A stretch of 64,000 nt of DNA from Microbacterium sp. NC79. Lineage in GTDB: Bacteria > Actinomycetota > Actinomycetes > Actinomycetales > Microbacteriaceae. A program made the translations under genes and the position numbers. The notes under the pieces were generated by a model. It did not search any database. It saw only the letters and a program-made list of their open reading frames with translations, and was not told the origin of the DNA. The stretch spans positions 62,001-126,000 of the forward strand of contig NZ_JAHQYI010000001.1 of the NCBI RefSeq assembly GCF_019061125.1, read 5' to 3'. Below, piece after piece: positions 15,857 through 24,109 of the stretch. Within the stretch, counting starts at the first letter, position 1. The number at the start of each line of letters is the position of its first letter.

Positions 15857-17233
15857 GTGAACCTCCCACCCCTCTCAGCGGAACAAGAAGCTGTGTTCCG
15901 TCTGATTGAAGACACGCGTGAGCATGTGTTCGTGACGGGGCGCGCTGGCACAGGCAAGTCGACCCTGTTGCAGTACCTGGCGTGGAACACAGCCAAACAA
16001 ATCGCGATTTGTGCGCCGACGGGTGTTGCGGCGCTCAACGTCGAGGGCCAAACCATTCACTCCCTCTTTCGCCTGCCCATCGGGCTCATCGCTGACAGCG
16101 AGATTGAACAGTCCGATCCCACCCGCAAGATTCTCAACGCGATCGACACGCTCGTCATCGATGAGATTTCGATGGTGAATGCCGACCTCATGGACGGCAT
16201 GGATCGCGCCCTGCGTCAGGCACGTGGCAAGCGTGGTGAGCCATTCGGCGGCGTGCAGGTGGTGATGTTCGGCGACCCCTACCAGTTGGCTCCCGTGCCG
16301 CCGCGCGGCGACGAGCTACGGTACGTCAAGGATCACTACCGCTCGTTCTGGTTCTTTGACGCCCATGTGTGGGCTGGCAAGGCGAGCGACGCTGGCATGC
16401 TCGACATCGGCACTCCGGGTGCGCCGCTGCACATCGTCGAGCTCGTCGACATTCACCGTCAGTCAGACGACGGGTTCAAGACCATGCTGAACGCGGTGCG
16501 CTATGGCCGCGTCACTGCCGACATCGCTGGCATCCTCAACGCCCAGGGAGCCCGCACGCCGTCTGATGACCCGGAGCACCCGGTCATCACCCTCGCCACC
16601 CGCAATGACATCGTCAACAACATCAACCGCCGCCATCTCGCTGCCCTTCCTGGCCGTGAACAGACCGCTGTCGCTGAAATTAACGGCGAGTTTGGGCGAG
16701 GTGAGGCAAACTATCCAGCCGATGCCGAACTTAAGCTCAAGATTGGCGCCCAGGTGATGTTCTTGCGCAACGACATCGGGTCGTTCCCTGAGCCGCCGCG
16801 GTATGTGAATGGAACCATCGGAACCGTCACGCGCATTTCTGGGGATAGCGTGCGGGTGGACGTGGATGGCGACGAGTTCGACGTTGAACCCACCGTGTGG
16901 GAGCGATTCCGCTACGCGTATAACGCCGCAACGAAGCAGCTCAAGCGTGACATCGTGGCGGAGTTCACGCAGTTTCCGCTCCGGCTCGCGTGGGCTGTGA
17001 CGATTCACAAATCACAGGGCAAGACGTACGACCAGGCGATTATCGACCTGGGTTCTGGAGCCTTCGCACCCGGACAAACATATGTGGCGCTTTCACGCCT
17101 GACGAGTCTGGATGGCCTTTACCTGTCGCGGCCGCTCCGCCCCAGTGACATTCGCGTTGACCCCGACGTGCAGCGCTTCATGGCAGGCGTGCGCCGTTCC
17201 CAGCAGGCGACAGCCCGCCCCCTCACGACGTAG
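15857..17233 (+). CDS. PIF1-like DNA helicase / AAA-family ATPase
   Basis: A protein of 458 residues. Walker A GRAGTGKST and the APTGVAALNV block open the ATPase core; DEISMVNADLMDGMDRALR is the Walker B region typical of PIF1 helicases; FGDPYQLAPV carries the motif III Gln. The late VTIHKSQGKTYDQ and YVALSRLTSLDGL are motifs V/VI of superfamily 1B. It should unwind DNA 5' to 3', and in PIF1 relatives this includes G-quadruplexes and R-loops. I chose the GTG at 15857 (GAAGGA 5 nt upstream); TACGAT at 15825-15830 may be its -10. It is monocistronic. Confidence 0.85.
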   Translation: MNLPPLSAEQEAVFRLIEDTREHVFVTGRAGTGKSTLLQYLAWNTAKQIAICAPTGVAALNVEGQTIHSLFRLPIGLIADSEIEQSDPTRKILNAIDTLVIDEISMVNADLMDGMDRALRQARGKRGEPFGGVQVVMFGDPYQLAPVPPRGDELRYVKDHYRSFWFFDAHVWAGKASDAGMLDIGTPGAPLHIVELVDIHRQSDDGFKTMLNAVRYGRVTADIAGILNAQGARTPSDDPEHPVITLATRNDIVNNINRRHLAALPGREQTAVAEINGEFGRGEANYPADAELKLKIGAQVMFLRNDIGSFPEPPRYVNGTIGTVTRISGDSVRVDVDGDEFDVEPTVWERFRYAYNAATKQLKRDIVAEFTQFPLRLAWAVTIHKSQGKTYDQAIIDLGSGAFAPGQTYVALSRLTSLDGLYLSRPLRPSDIRVDPDVQRFMAGVRRSQQATARPLTT

Positions 17234-17258
17234 CGCCATACCGCCTCGCGATGACGCG

Positions 17259-17909
17259 TTAGGCGGCGACGGTGCGTTCAGTCCAAAGTTCCGCGAAAAT
17301 GTCGGTGTTGAACTGATAAGCGGCGAGCACCTCGTCAATGATGCGCTCCTTCTCGTCGTCGCTCCAGCCCGCTTCATCGAGCTCGGTGCGGTAGACATCC
17401 TTGAATGCGCGGGGGTCGGCGATGTCGCCGAAGAGATAGAAGCCGATGCCGTTGGTCTCGAAGCCGAATTGACGGGCCACGACGCGGCCGATGTAGATGC
17501 CGCCTGAGAGGTCGCCGAGGTAGCGGGTGTAGTGGTGCGCGACGTAGCCGCCCCCCCACGTCTTACCAACCTGCTCGATGCGTTCGACGTAGCGCTGCGT
17601 GGCAGGCAAAGCGACGATTTCATCGCGCCAGTTGTCTCCGAGGAGAAAAGCGAGGTCAGTTTCGAGCGCCGGAATGCGCGTGAGCTTGTCGCTGATGAAG
17701 CGTGCGGCAATCGGGTCGTTGCGCATGCGCTCGGTGGCCTCTTCGAGCGCACGGTAGATGAAGTAGTGCTGCACGACCAGCGCCGTGTAGTCCTCACGGT
17801 TGAGCTCGCCCTTCAACAGGCTCGACATGAAGCCCGCGCCTTCGCTGTCGGAGTGCGCGCCGGAAGCACGATCGCGGATGGCGGCGGAGAAGGGAATGAG
17901 TTCAGCCAT
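17259..17909 (-). CDS. Heme oxygenase (biliverdin-producing)
   Basis: A protein of 216 residues. The heme-ligand helix has HSDSEG with the expected proximal His19, and YTRYLGDLSGG is the distal-helix signature. The enzyme opens heme to biliverdin, CO and Fe2+, usually to win iron from host or environmental heme. The ATG lies 6 nt after a TACTAT -10 box that is overlapped by an IdeR/DtxR-type operator, so strong repression by iron is expected. A DUF2470 (heme-related) gene lies just upstream on the same strand. Confidence 0.92.
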   Translation of the reverse strand: MAELIPFSAAIRDRASGAHSDSEGAGFMSSLLKGELNREDYTALVVQHYFIYRALEEATERMRNDPIAARFISDKLTRIPALETDLAFLLGDNWRDEIVALPATQRYVERIEQVGKTWGGGYVAHHYTRYLGDLSGGIYIGRVVARQFGFETNGIGFYLFGDIADPRAFKDVYRTELDEAGWSDDEKERIIDEVLAAYQFNTDIFAELWTERTVAA

Positions 17910-17915
17910 ACCTCT

Positions 17916-17937
17916 ATAGTAAGGCCAGCCTTACCTC
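17916..17937 (-). promoter_or_regulatory. IdeR/DtxR-type iron operator overlapping the -10 box
   Basis: On the minus strand GTAAGGCTGGCCTTAC (17919-17934) is a perfect 7-bp-arm palindrome. The wider 19-bp site agrees with the IdeR consensus at 14 positions. TACTAT (17916-17921) within it ends 6 nt before the heme oxygenase ATG, so IdeR would cover the promoter directly. Confidence 0.75.
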
Positions 17938-17971
17938 ACAGGTCAGTCGATGTCCTGGGAGGTGCCGATGA

Positions 17972-18277
17972 CTATTCGTGCGGGCGGGGTTCGGCGCCGA
18001 GCCGTGCACACGCTTCGTCGTAGAGGGCGACAACCTGCTTGCGTACCTGGGGGCGTTCACTAATGGAGCCACCCGGCCACGCCACCGTGACCTCACGGTC
18101 ACCTTCGGGGGTCGTCGCCATCCAGATCGCGTGGTCGCCAGTGAATCCGGTCATCACGGCAGCGGTCGCTTCTGGTGCCCCGAACGCGCGCACGATGAGC
18201 AGGTTGTCTGCCGTGTGGTCGTCGTTCATGTGGTGCAGCACGCCAGCGATCGCGGCGTCATCAAAGCGAAAGGTCAT
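17972..18277 (-). CDS. DUF2470 domain protein
   Basis: A protein of 101 residues with LHHMNDDHTADNLLIVRAFG, the DUF2470 core found at the C-terminus of HugZ-like heme proteins and as stand-alone actinobacterial proteins. The paired His residues may bind heme or metal. The start is set at the ATG at 18277, not the GTG at 18283, because TAGGCT ends exactly 6 nt before the ATG. It precedes heme oxygenase by 62 nt, so a shared role in heme use is likely. Confidence 0.8.
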   Translation of the reverse strand: MTFRFDDAAIAGVLHHMNDDHTADNLLIVRAFGAPEATAAVMTGFTGDHAIWMATTPEGDREVTVAWPGGSISERPQVRKQVVALYDEACARLGAEPRPHE

Positions 18278-18283
18278 GGTCAC

Positions 18284-18289
18284 AGCCTA
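18284..18289 (-). promoter_or_regulatory. Leaderless -10 box (TAGGCT) of the DUF2470 gene
   Basis: TAGGCT on the minus strand stands 6 nt before the ATG at 18277. It is back to back with the rightward -10 box at 18318. Confidence 0.6.
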
Positions 18290-18317
18290 TGCTCGGCGAG
18301 AAAATGCGCCTACACCG

Positions 18318-18323
18318 TAGACT
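18318..18323 (+). promoter_or_regulatory. Leaderless -10 box (TAGACT) of the 18330 gene
   Basis: TAGACT ends 6 nt before the GTG at 18330. Confidence 0.6.
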
Positions 18324-18329
18324 CGACGG

Positions 18330-19622
18330 GTGACTGTACAGGTGAATGCGAAGTCGAGCCGCGCTCGGCGGTGGACCCGCACGATGGTCGTGGCACTCGC
18401 AGCAGCGAGTCTCACGCTGAGTGGCTGCACGTCCGACCGTGTCGAGAAGCTCGATACACCGGCCCTCGCTGAGGGCAACCTGCCAGCAGAACTGGTCGCC
18501 TCCATGGAGAGTGTGGTCAACACCGCGATCGCCGGCGCGGGTGCGTCAGGTGCCATTGTGGGCGTCTGGGTGCCGTGGAGCGGTTCGTGGGTTGCCGGAG
18601 TCGGAACCACGGAGCTGGGCGGATCGAAGCCCATGGACCCTGACATGTCGTTCCGCATTGGCGAAATTACTCGCGCCATGACGTGTGATGCGCTGTACGG
18701 CATGGTGGCTGACGGCACCGTTGAGCTGAATGACCCGGTGACGGACTATGTGTCGGGTGTTCCGAACTTGAGTGACGTGACGCTCGATCAGCTCTGTGAC
18801 TCGACGTCGGGCCTCACCACTATTGCACCGGCCACAAAGGCTCGCATGGTGAGCTCGCCAGAGCGTGAATGGTCTGCACGTGAGCTCGCCAGCTTTGGTC
18901 TGGGCCGTGGCGTCATTGCTGCTCCTGGTGAGCGCTTCGTGAACTCCGATACCGGATACCTCCTGCTCGGTCTTGCCTTGGAGCGTGCTTCGGGATTGAC
19001 CCCGCAGAAGTACCTGGAGAAGTACGTAAACCTGCCGCTCGGCCTGGAGAATACGGCTCTGCCTGGGGATGCCGCTGCTGCGCCGAGCAAGGGTGGCCCT
19101 CACGGGTACCTGACGTCGAACGGGCCCGAAGGCTGGCTCTGTGCCTCGCCGACGGACCTCACGAAGATTTCCGCGACGACCGGCTCAACCGATTCAGGTG
19201 TTGTCTCCACCATTACTGACCTCGGGCAGTATGGGCTTGCTCTCGCCGAGCAGACTCTTGCGCAGGGTAAGGAGACCGATCGCTTTGACGCGCCTCTTGC
19301 CATCGCAGACTCCCTGCCGGCGTGGTCTACGACCATCGGTGGCGTGCAGTTCGCGGACAGCATGGTCGGCTATGCCGGGTCCACCCTCGGATACGCGAGC
19401 GCGGTATGGTCTGATCCGGCAACCGGCGTGACCGTTGCTGTCATGGTGAACAACTCGACCAACGGTGCCGGGATTGTGCGTTCGCTTGCCTTCCAGCTCG
19501 TCGCGCTCGCGGCGACAGCTCCGGCAGCAGGCAACCAGACGGTTCCGGAGTTTGGAATCCCGTGGACCGCTGAGGCGGAGGCTGCCACCATACAAACCAG
19601 CGCAATCTGCCCGATCCCGTAG
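18330..19622 (+). CDS. Serine-hydrolase (class C beta-lactamase fold) lipoprotein with degenerate active site
   Basis: A protein of 430 residues with lipobox LSGC (Cys33). The body aligns with class C beta-lactamase/D-Ala-D-Ala carboxypeptidase-like serine hydrolases (MSFRIG, the VTLDQLCDSTSGL block, TGYLLLG, MVNNST). All three catalytic motifs are changed. The SxxK position reads E112-I-T-R115, the YxN position reads N205-S-D207, and the late HxG/KTG position reads YAG. The codons are clean (GAA ATT ACT CGC), with no frameshift. I therefore read it as an exported pseudoenzyme, perhaps a peptidoglycan-fragment or beta-lactam binder. It starts with GTG, 6 nt after TAGACT. Confidence 0.8.
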   Translation: MTVQVNAKSSRARRWTRTMVVALAAASLTLSGCTSDRVEKLDTPALAEGNLPAELVASMESVVNTAIAGAGASGAIVGVWVPWSGSWVAGVGTTELGGSKPMDPDMSFRIGEITRAMTCDALYGMVADGTVELNDPVTDYVSGVPNLSDVTLDQLCDSTSGLTTIAPATKARMVSSPEREWSARELASFGLGRGVIAAPGERFVNSDTGYLLLGLALERASGLTPQKYLEKYVNLPLGLENTALPGDAAAAPSKGGPHGYLTSNGPEGWLCASPTDLTKISATTGSTDSGVVSTITDLGQYGLALAEQTLAQGKETDRFDAPLAIADSLPAWSTTIGGVQFADSMVGYAGSTLGYASAVWSDPATGVTVAVMVNNSTNGAGIVRSLAFQLVALAATAPAAGNQTVPEFGIPWTAEAEAATIQTSAICPIP

Positions 19623-19630
19623 CGCAAGCC

Positions 19631-20500
19631 ATGCAACGTGACGGCCGCGCCAGTGCGGTCGCTCTTGTCGGCCTGGGCTTGCTGTGCCAAGAAGTCGGTG
19701 CCTCTTTCGGCGTTCTGATGTTCGGGCTGACGAATCCGGTCGCCGTGGTCGCGTTTCGCCTCGTGTTTGCCGCGGTGATTCTGCTGATCGTGACGCGCCC
19801 ACGCGTGCGGTCGTTCACCGGTCACCAGTGGTGCGGCATTGTGCTGCTGGGCGTCGTGCTGACCACGATGAACGTCGCGTTCTATCTCGCGCTCGAGCGG
19901 CTTGCACTGGGCGTCACCGTCACGATTGAGGTGCTCGGTCCGCTCGTGCTCGCCGTCGTGATGTCGAAGAAAAAGAGCGCGTGGTTGTGGGCTGGTCTCG
20001 CTTTCGTGGGCGTCGCCGCACTTGGTGGCGGCGGGTGGGAGACCCTTGACCCGGTGGGCGTGCTTTTCGCCCTGCTCGCTGGCGCCTCCTGGGCGGGCTA
20101 CATCCTTGCGGCGGCACGTGTCGGACGTGACGTTCCGGGAGTTTCTGGGCTCGCGCTTGCGATGACCGTAGGCGCGGTGATCGTGCTCCCGGCAGCGCTG
20201 GTCATCGATGCACCAGCCTTCATCAACCCGACGATCATTCTGCTGGGCCTCGGCGTCGCCGTCCTCTCTTCTGTCATTCCCTACACGGCCGAACTCCTTG
20301 CTCTCCGCAAAATAAGCGAATCGACCTTCTCGGTGCTGATGAGCCTCGGTCCTGCCACCGCGTCGATCGTCGGATTCCTCGTGCTCGGCCAGCACCTCAC
20401 CGTGCTTGAAATCGCCGGCATCGTGCTGGTCATCGCTGCCAGCATCGGTGCCGTGCTCGCCGCCGGGCGCACCGCGCCACCCGTGGAGCCCATCGCGTAA
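19631..20500 (+). CDS. EamA/DMT-family transporter (RhtA-like)
   Basis: A protein of 289 residues with ten hydrophobic helices in two EamA repeats, the drug/metabolite transporter layout. RhtA-type members export threonine or homoserine; the substrate here is not visible. It begins 8 nt after the preceding lipoprotein gene and is probably co-transcribed with it. It ends at a bidirectional terminator shared with pdxY. Confidence 0.8.
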   Translation: MQRDGRASAVALVGLGLLCQEVGASFGVLMFGLTNPVAVVAFRLVFAAVILLIVTRPRVRSFTGHQWCGIVLLGVVLTTMNVAFYLALERLALGVTVTIEVLGPLVLAVVMSKKKSAWLWAGLAFVGVAALGGGGWETLDPVGVLFALLAGASWAGYILAAARVGRDVPGVSGLALAMTVGAVIVLPAALVIDAPAFINPTIILLGLGVAVLSSVIPYTAELLALRKISESTFSVLMSLGPATASIVGFLVLGQHLTVLEIAGIVLVIAASIGAVLAAGRTAPPVEPIA

Positions 20501-20504
20501 CGAA

Positions 20505-20537
20505 AAGGCGGCCCCGCACAGTGTGCGGAGCCGCCTT
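20505..20537. terminator. Bidirectional terminator between EamA gene and pdxY
   Basis: AAGGCGGC pairs with GCCGCCTT, and inside it CCGCACA pairs with TGTGCGG, with one mismatch between the two stems. Confidence 0.8.
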
Positions 20538-20553
20538 CACAAATATCCCAGGG

Positions 20554-21405
20554 TTAGCGAACCTTGGTGACCTCAAACTGCATGCGCGGGTGGGCGTAGG
20601 CCTCCTGCGATTCGATGAGCTGCAATTCGCGCTGGCCCGAAGCCAGCGTGTTGTTGAGCAGATCCCACACGCTCGACGCGGTGCGGGCCAGGGCTGTCGC
20701 CGCCGACCCTGTCTCGCGGTAGTGCGCGGTGAAGAGAGCCGCGGTGACGTCACCAGAACCGTTGGCCTTCATCGGCAGATGCGGCGTCTGCACAATCCAT
20801 GCGCCGGTCTCATCCGCTGCCAGCATTTCAATGGTTCCGTTCGGGCGATCGGGACGCTCGACGCTCGTGACCAGCACCGTCTTCGGCCCCATCGCAAACG
20901 CCTTGTCAACCGAATCGAGGGTCGACTCCAGGGTGTCCGGCTCAGTTTCGGTGAGGAATCCGAGTTCGAACTGGTTCGGCGTGATGATGTCGGCCTGCGG
21001 AACCACGCGCTCGCGCAGCAGGACGGGAATAGCGGGTGCGACGAAGCAACCCGACTTTGCATTGCCCATGACGGGGTCGCACGAGTAGACGGCGGAAGGG
21101 TTCAGCTTCTTGACACGCGCGACAGCGTCGAGGATGACGTCGCCGATGCCGTCGCTGCCCTGGTAGCCGCTGAGAATCACGTCGATGTCGCACAGGCCGC
21201 CGCGCTCTTCGATGCCGGTGATGACCTCACGCACATCATCGGGGCTGATCAGCGGCCCGCGCCAAGCGCCGTATCCGGTGTGATTCGAAAAGTTGACGGT
21301 GTAAACGGGGAGAACCTCCACGCCAATCCGCTGCAGGGGAAAGACGGCTGCTGAGTTTCCCACGTGGCCATAGGCGACGGCGGACTGGATGGAGAGTACC
21401 TTCAT
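20554..21405 (-). CDS. pdxY: Pyridoxal kinase
   Basis: A protein of 283 residues. SIQSAVAYGHVGNSAAVFPLQ, NFSNHTGYG, YSCDPVMGN and KANGSGDVTAALF (anion hole and catalytic Asp) are all PdxY/PdxK hallmarks. It phosphorylates pyridoxal to pyridoxal 5'-phosphate in the salvage pathway. The start is the ATG at 21405; longer in-frame readings upstream show no conserved sequence. It is transcribed alone, and its stop faces the EamA gene across a shared terminator. Confidence 0.92.
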   Translation of the reverse strand: MKVLSIQSAVAYGHVGNSAAVFPLQRIGVEVLPVYTVNFSNHTGYGAWRGPLISPDDVREVITGIEERGGLCDIDVILSGYQGSDGIGDVILDAVARVKKLNPSAVYSCDPVMGNAKSGCFVAPAIPVLLRERVVPQADIITPNQFELGFLTETEPDTLESTLDSVDKAFAMGPKTVLVTSVERPDRPNGTIEMLAADETGAWIVQTPHLPMKANGSGDVTAALFTAHYRETGSAATALARTASSVWDLLNNTLASGQRELQLIESQEAYAHPRMQFEVTKVR

Positions 21406-21496
21406 GACAAGCATTCTTGCACTTCGCCCGCGCGCGACACGAAGTTGGCCTAGGCCGAAAGGCAATTCGCGCGTGTCATGTGTCGGCTTTGGCCCG

Positions 21497-22303
21497 TCAC
21501 GCACCCAAAAGTGGAGCGATGTTTTCCGCCCACACATCGAATGAGAGTTTGATGATGAGCGCTGCGACGACCACGAGGAACACGATGCGAATGAACTTCG
21601 TGCCGCGCGAAATTGCCATGCGTGAGCCGATGTATGAGCCGAGCATGTTGGCGATTCCGATCACGATGCCCAGCATCCAGAGAACGGAACCATGGGGCAC
21701 GAAGAGGAGGAGGGCGCCGAGGTTGGTGGCAAAGTTGACGATCTTTGCCTTTGCGCTCGCCTGCAGGAAGTCGTAGCCGATGAGCCCGACGAGGCTGATG
21801 ACGAGGAACGTGCCTGTTCCTGGCCCGATCATGCCGTCGTAGAAGCCGATCACCGCGCCGAGCGCGGTGGCGGACAGAATGTGCTTCTTGCCGTGGAATC
21901 GCAGCATCGCCTTCGCGCCCATGGCCGGCTTGAATGCGGTGAACAGCGCGACGCCGATGAGAGCGAGCACAATGATCGGCTTGAACACAGAGGCGGGCAG
22001 AATCGTCGCGACGAATGCGCCGACGAAGCTGCCGATGAGTGCGATCACCGCCATGATCGTGGCCGTGCGCATGTCGGGTTTGGCACGCCGGTAATAGGTG
22101 ATGCTGCTTGTTGCTGTGCCGAAGATCGAGCCGAGCTTATTCGTGGCGAGCGCCTGGACAGGAGTGATCCCCGGGATCAGGAGCATGGCAGGTAACTGCA
22201 CGAGCCCGCCGCCACCGACAACGGCGTCCACCCACCCGGCAAAGAGCGCAGCGATGATGACGAATGCCAGCACGCCCCATGTCAGCTCGTCGATTCCCAG
22301 CAC
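21497..22303 (-). CDS. TSUP-family sulfite exporter-like permease (TauE/SafE)
   Basis: A protein of 268 residues with eight helices in two repeats. WVDAVVGGGGLVQLPAML and GFYDGMIGPGTGTF are the paired signature loops of this family, which moves sulfite, sulfoacetate or other organosulfur anions. The start is the GTG at 22303: TACGCT ends 6 nt before it on the minus strand. An alternative GTG at 22324 would add seven residues. Confidence 0.85.
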   Translation of the reverse strand: MLGIDELTWGVLAFVIIAALFAGWVDAVVGGGGLVQLPAMLLIPGITPVQALATNKLGSIFGTATSSITYYRRAKPDMRTATIMAVIALIGSFVGAFVATILPASVFKPIIVLALIGVALFTAFKPAMGAKAMLRFHGKKHILSATALGAVIGFYDGMIGPGTGTFLVISLVGLIGYDFLQASAKAKIVNFATNLGALLLFVPHGSVLWMLGIVIGIANMLGSYIGSRMAISRGTKFIRIVFLVVVAALIIKLSFDVWAENIAPLLGA

Positions 22304-22309
22304 CCTATG

Positions 22310-22315
22310 AGCGTA
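22310..22315 (-). promoter_or_regulatory. Leaderless -10 box (TACGCT)
   Basis: TACGCT on the minus strand is followed by 6 nt and the GTG at 22303. Confidence 0.5.
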
Positions 22316-22414
22316 CTCCCGCACGATGCCAGCAGCCGCCGTCGCTCACGCTCGGCTGGGTGCCGCTCGTCAGCCTCGTCGCGTCATGTGGGACCGTTGC
22401 GGGTGGAGCGGGTC

Positions 22415-22420
22415 TACCGT
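22415..22420 (+). promoter_or_regulatory. Leaderless -10 box (TACCGT) of trpF
   Basis: TACCGT ends 6 nt before the ATG at 22427; the 6 nt between are GGAACC. Confidence 0.5.
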
Positions 22421-22426
22421 GGAACC

Positions 22427-23056
22427 ATGAAGACGTACGTGAAGGTCTGTGGCTTGCGCCACCCAGAGGAAGCCGAGGTGGCGCTTCACGCCGGAGCCGA
22501 TGCGATTGGTGTTGTGTTTAGCCAGAAGAGTCCGCGCCGTGTCAGCATCGACGAGGCGCGCGCGGTGGTCGCAGCCGTTGCCGGGCGCATCGACACTGTC
22601 GTGGTCACGAACGACCTCGACGCCGCCGAAGCCGCAACCATCGCCCGCGATATCGGCGCAAGTGTTCTGCAACTTCACGGCGCGTATACGACGGAAGACT
22701 TCGCCAGGGCGCGCGCGATTGTGCCGCGCGTGTGGCGTGCGACATCGCTCGGCGAGACGAACGAACTGACAGTTGGCGCATACGGCGATGAAGCGCTCCT
22801 TCTCGATGCCCCGCGTCCTGGTTCCGGCGAGCGGTGGGATCTTTCTGCGCTCACCGCTCACCGCCTTTCTGGCCACTGGCTTCTCGCAGGCGGACTCAAT
22901 CCCGATAACGTCGCCGACGCAATCCTCGACGCGCACCCCTGGGGCGTTGACGTTTCCAGTGGTGTGGAGTCGGCGCCTGGCGTCAAGGATCTCGACAAGA
23001 TTCGTGCGTTCGTCGCCGCGGCACGCAGAGGCATGTCTGCTGGCGGTGCCCAGTGA
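22427..23056 (+). CDS. trpF: Phosphoribosylanthranilate isomerase
   Basis: A protein of 209 residues, a TIM barrel with VKVCGLRHPEEAE (catalytic Cys), GVVFSQKSPRRV, LQLHG and the terminal GGLNPDNVADAI and VDVSSGVE phosphate-binding blocks. It does the Amadori rearrangement of phosphoribosylanthranilate in tryptophan synthesis. No other trp gene lies nearby, so trpF is detached from the main pathway cluster, as in many actinobacteria. Its stop overlaps the next start by 4 nt (GTGA). Confidence 0.92.
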   Translation: MKTYVKVCGLRHPEEAEVALHAGADAIGVVFSQKSPRRVSIDEARAVVAAVAGRIDTVVVTNDLDAAEAATIARDIGASVLQLHGAYTTEDFARARAIVPRVWRATSLGETNELTVGAYGDEALLLDAPRPGSGERWDLSALTAHRLSGHWLLAGGLNPDNVADAILDAHPWGVDVSSGVESAPGVKDLDKIRAFVAAARRGMSAGGAQ

Positions 23057-24090
23057 CTCGCCCCGTGGCCGACCTGCTCGGCATCGACGTACCGATCGTG
23101 CTCGGCCCCTTTGGCGGCGTATCGAGCGTCGCGCTGGCTGCTGCGGTAAGCAACGCGGGCGGCCTCGGATCGTATGGACTTTACGGCTACACCGCCGAGC
23201 GGATCGCCGACACGGCAGCACAACTTCGCGCCGCGACCGATCGCCCGATCAACCTCAACCTGTGGTGGCCGACAGGCGACGAAGTGACCGTCGACGATGT
23301 CGATTGGGACGCAGCTACCGCGGCCGTTGCCCCGTTCTACGCGGAGGCTGGGCTTGACATCCCACCGCGCCCCGACCGCTTTCTGCCGCCGTTTGACGAG
23401 CAGCTCGCTGCGCTGGTGGCCGCCCGGCCCGCCGTGGCAAGCTTCGTGTTCGGCGTGCCTGATGCGCCGACGGTTGATGCCCTTCACGCCGTCGGCACCC
23501 TGGTCATCGGAACCGCGACGAACGTTGCCGAGGCTCACGCGCTCGCGGCAGGTGGCGTTGACGCGATCATTGCGAGCGGCATGGAAGCAGCCGGACACCG
23601 CGTGACATTTATGGGCGCGGCAGAGGATTCCCTCATCGGAACCTTCGCCCTGGTTCCGCAGGTTGTTGACGCCGTTGACGTGCCGGTTTTCGCCGCGGGC
23701 GGTGTCGCTGATCGTCGTGGCGTGGCCGCCGCACTCGCGCTTGGCGCTGCGGGTGTTGTCGTGGGAAGCGCGTTCTTGGCGACGGCAGAATCCGTCGTGC
23801 CGCCAGCGCATAAAGCGGCGCTGCGCAACGTCACAGAGAGCGGCACCACGCTCACACGCGCCATGAGCGGGCGACTTGCGCGTGGCGTCGAGAATGACGC
23901 TGTGCGTCGGCTCGCCGACGCCGGGTACGCGCCATTTCCGGCTCAGAACATGCTGACCGGAGCCTTCCGCCGGATCGCTGCCGAGCAGAACGACGCGTCC
24001 AAGCTCTCGTTGTGGGCAGGACAAGCAGCATCGCTTGCTACCGGTGAGACGGCGGCCGACGTGTTCGCGGAGCTGGCTGCCGGGTTCTAG
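23053..24090 (+). CDS. NAD(P)H-dependent flavin oxidoreductase / nitronate monooxygenase
   Basis: A protein of 345 residues of the class I nitronate monooxygenase fold (FMN-binding TIM barrel). PIVLGPFGGVSS opens it; GVDAIIASGMEAAGHR holds the catalytic His region; FAAGGVADRRGVAAALALGA is the phosphate-binding loop. Members oxidise alkyl nitronates such as propionate-3-nitronate, or act as NADH:quinone reductases. GTG start overlapping the trpF stop. Confidence 0.85.
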   Translation: MTRPVADLLGIDVPIVLGPFGGVSSVALAAAVSNAGGLGSYGLYGYTAERIADTAAQLRAATDRPINLNLWWPTGDEVTVDDVDWDAATAAVAPFYAEAGLDIPPRPDRFLPPFDEQLAALVAARPAVASFVFGVPDAPTVDALHAVGTLVIGTATNVAEAHALAAGGVDAIIASGMEAAGHRVTFMGAAEDSLIGTFALVPQVVDAVDVPVFAAGGVADRRGVAAALALGAAGVVVGSAFLATAESVVPPAHKAALRNVTESGTTLTRAMSGRLARGVENDAVRRLADAGYAPFPAQNMLTGAFRRIAAEQNDASKLSLWAGQAASLATGETAADVFAELAAGF

Positions 24091-24109
24091 TCTGCTGGGT
24101 TCAGCGCGC

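Noticed and set aside
18660..18680. Sequencing error as cause of the lost SxxK motif
   Set aside because: Three separate motifs are changed, the frame is intact on both sides and codon use is normal, so a single error cannot explain it.
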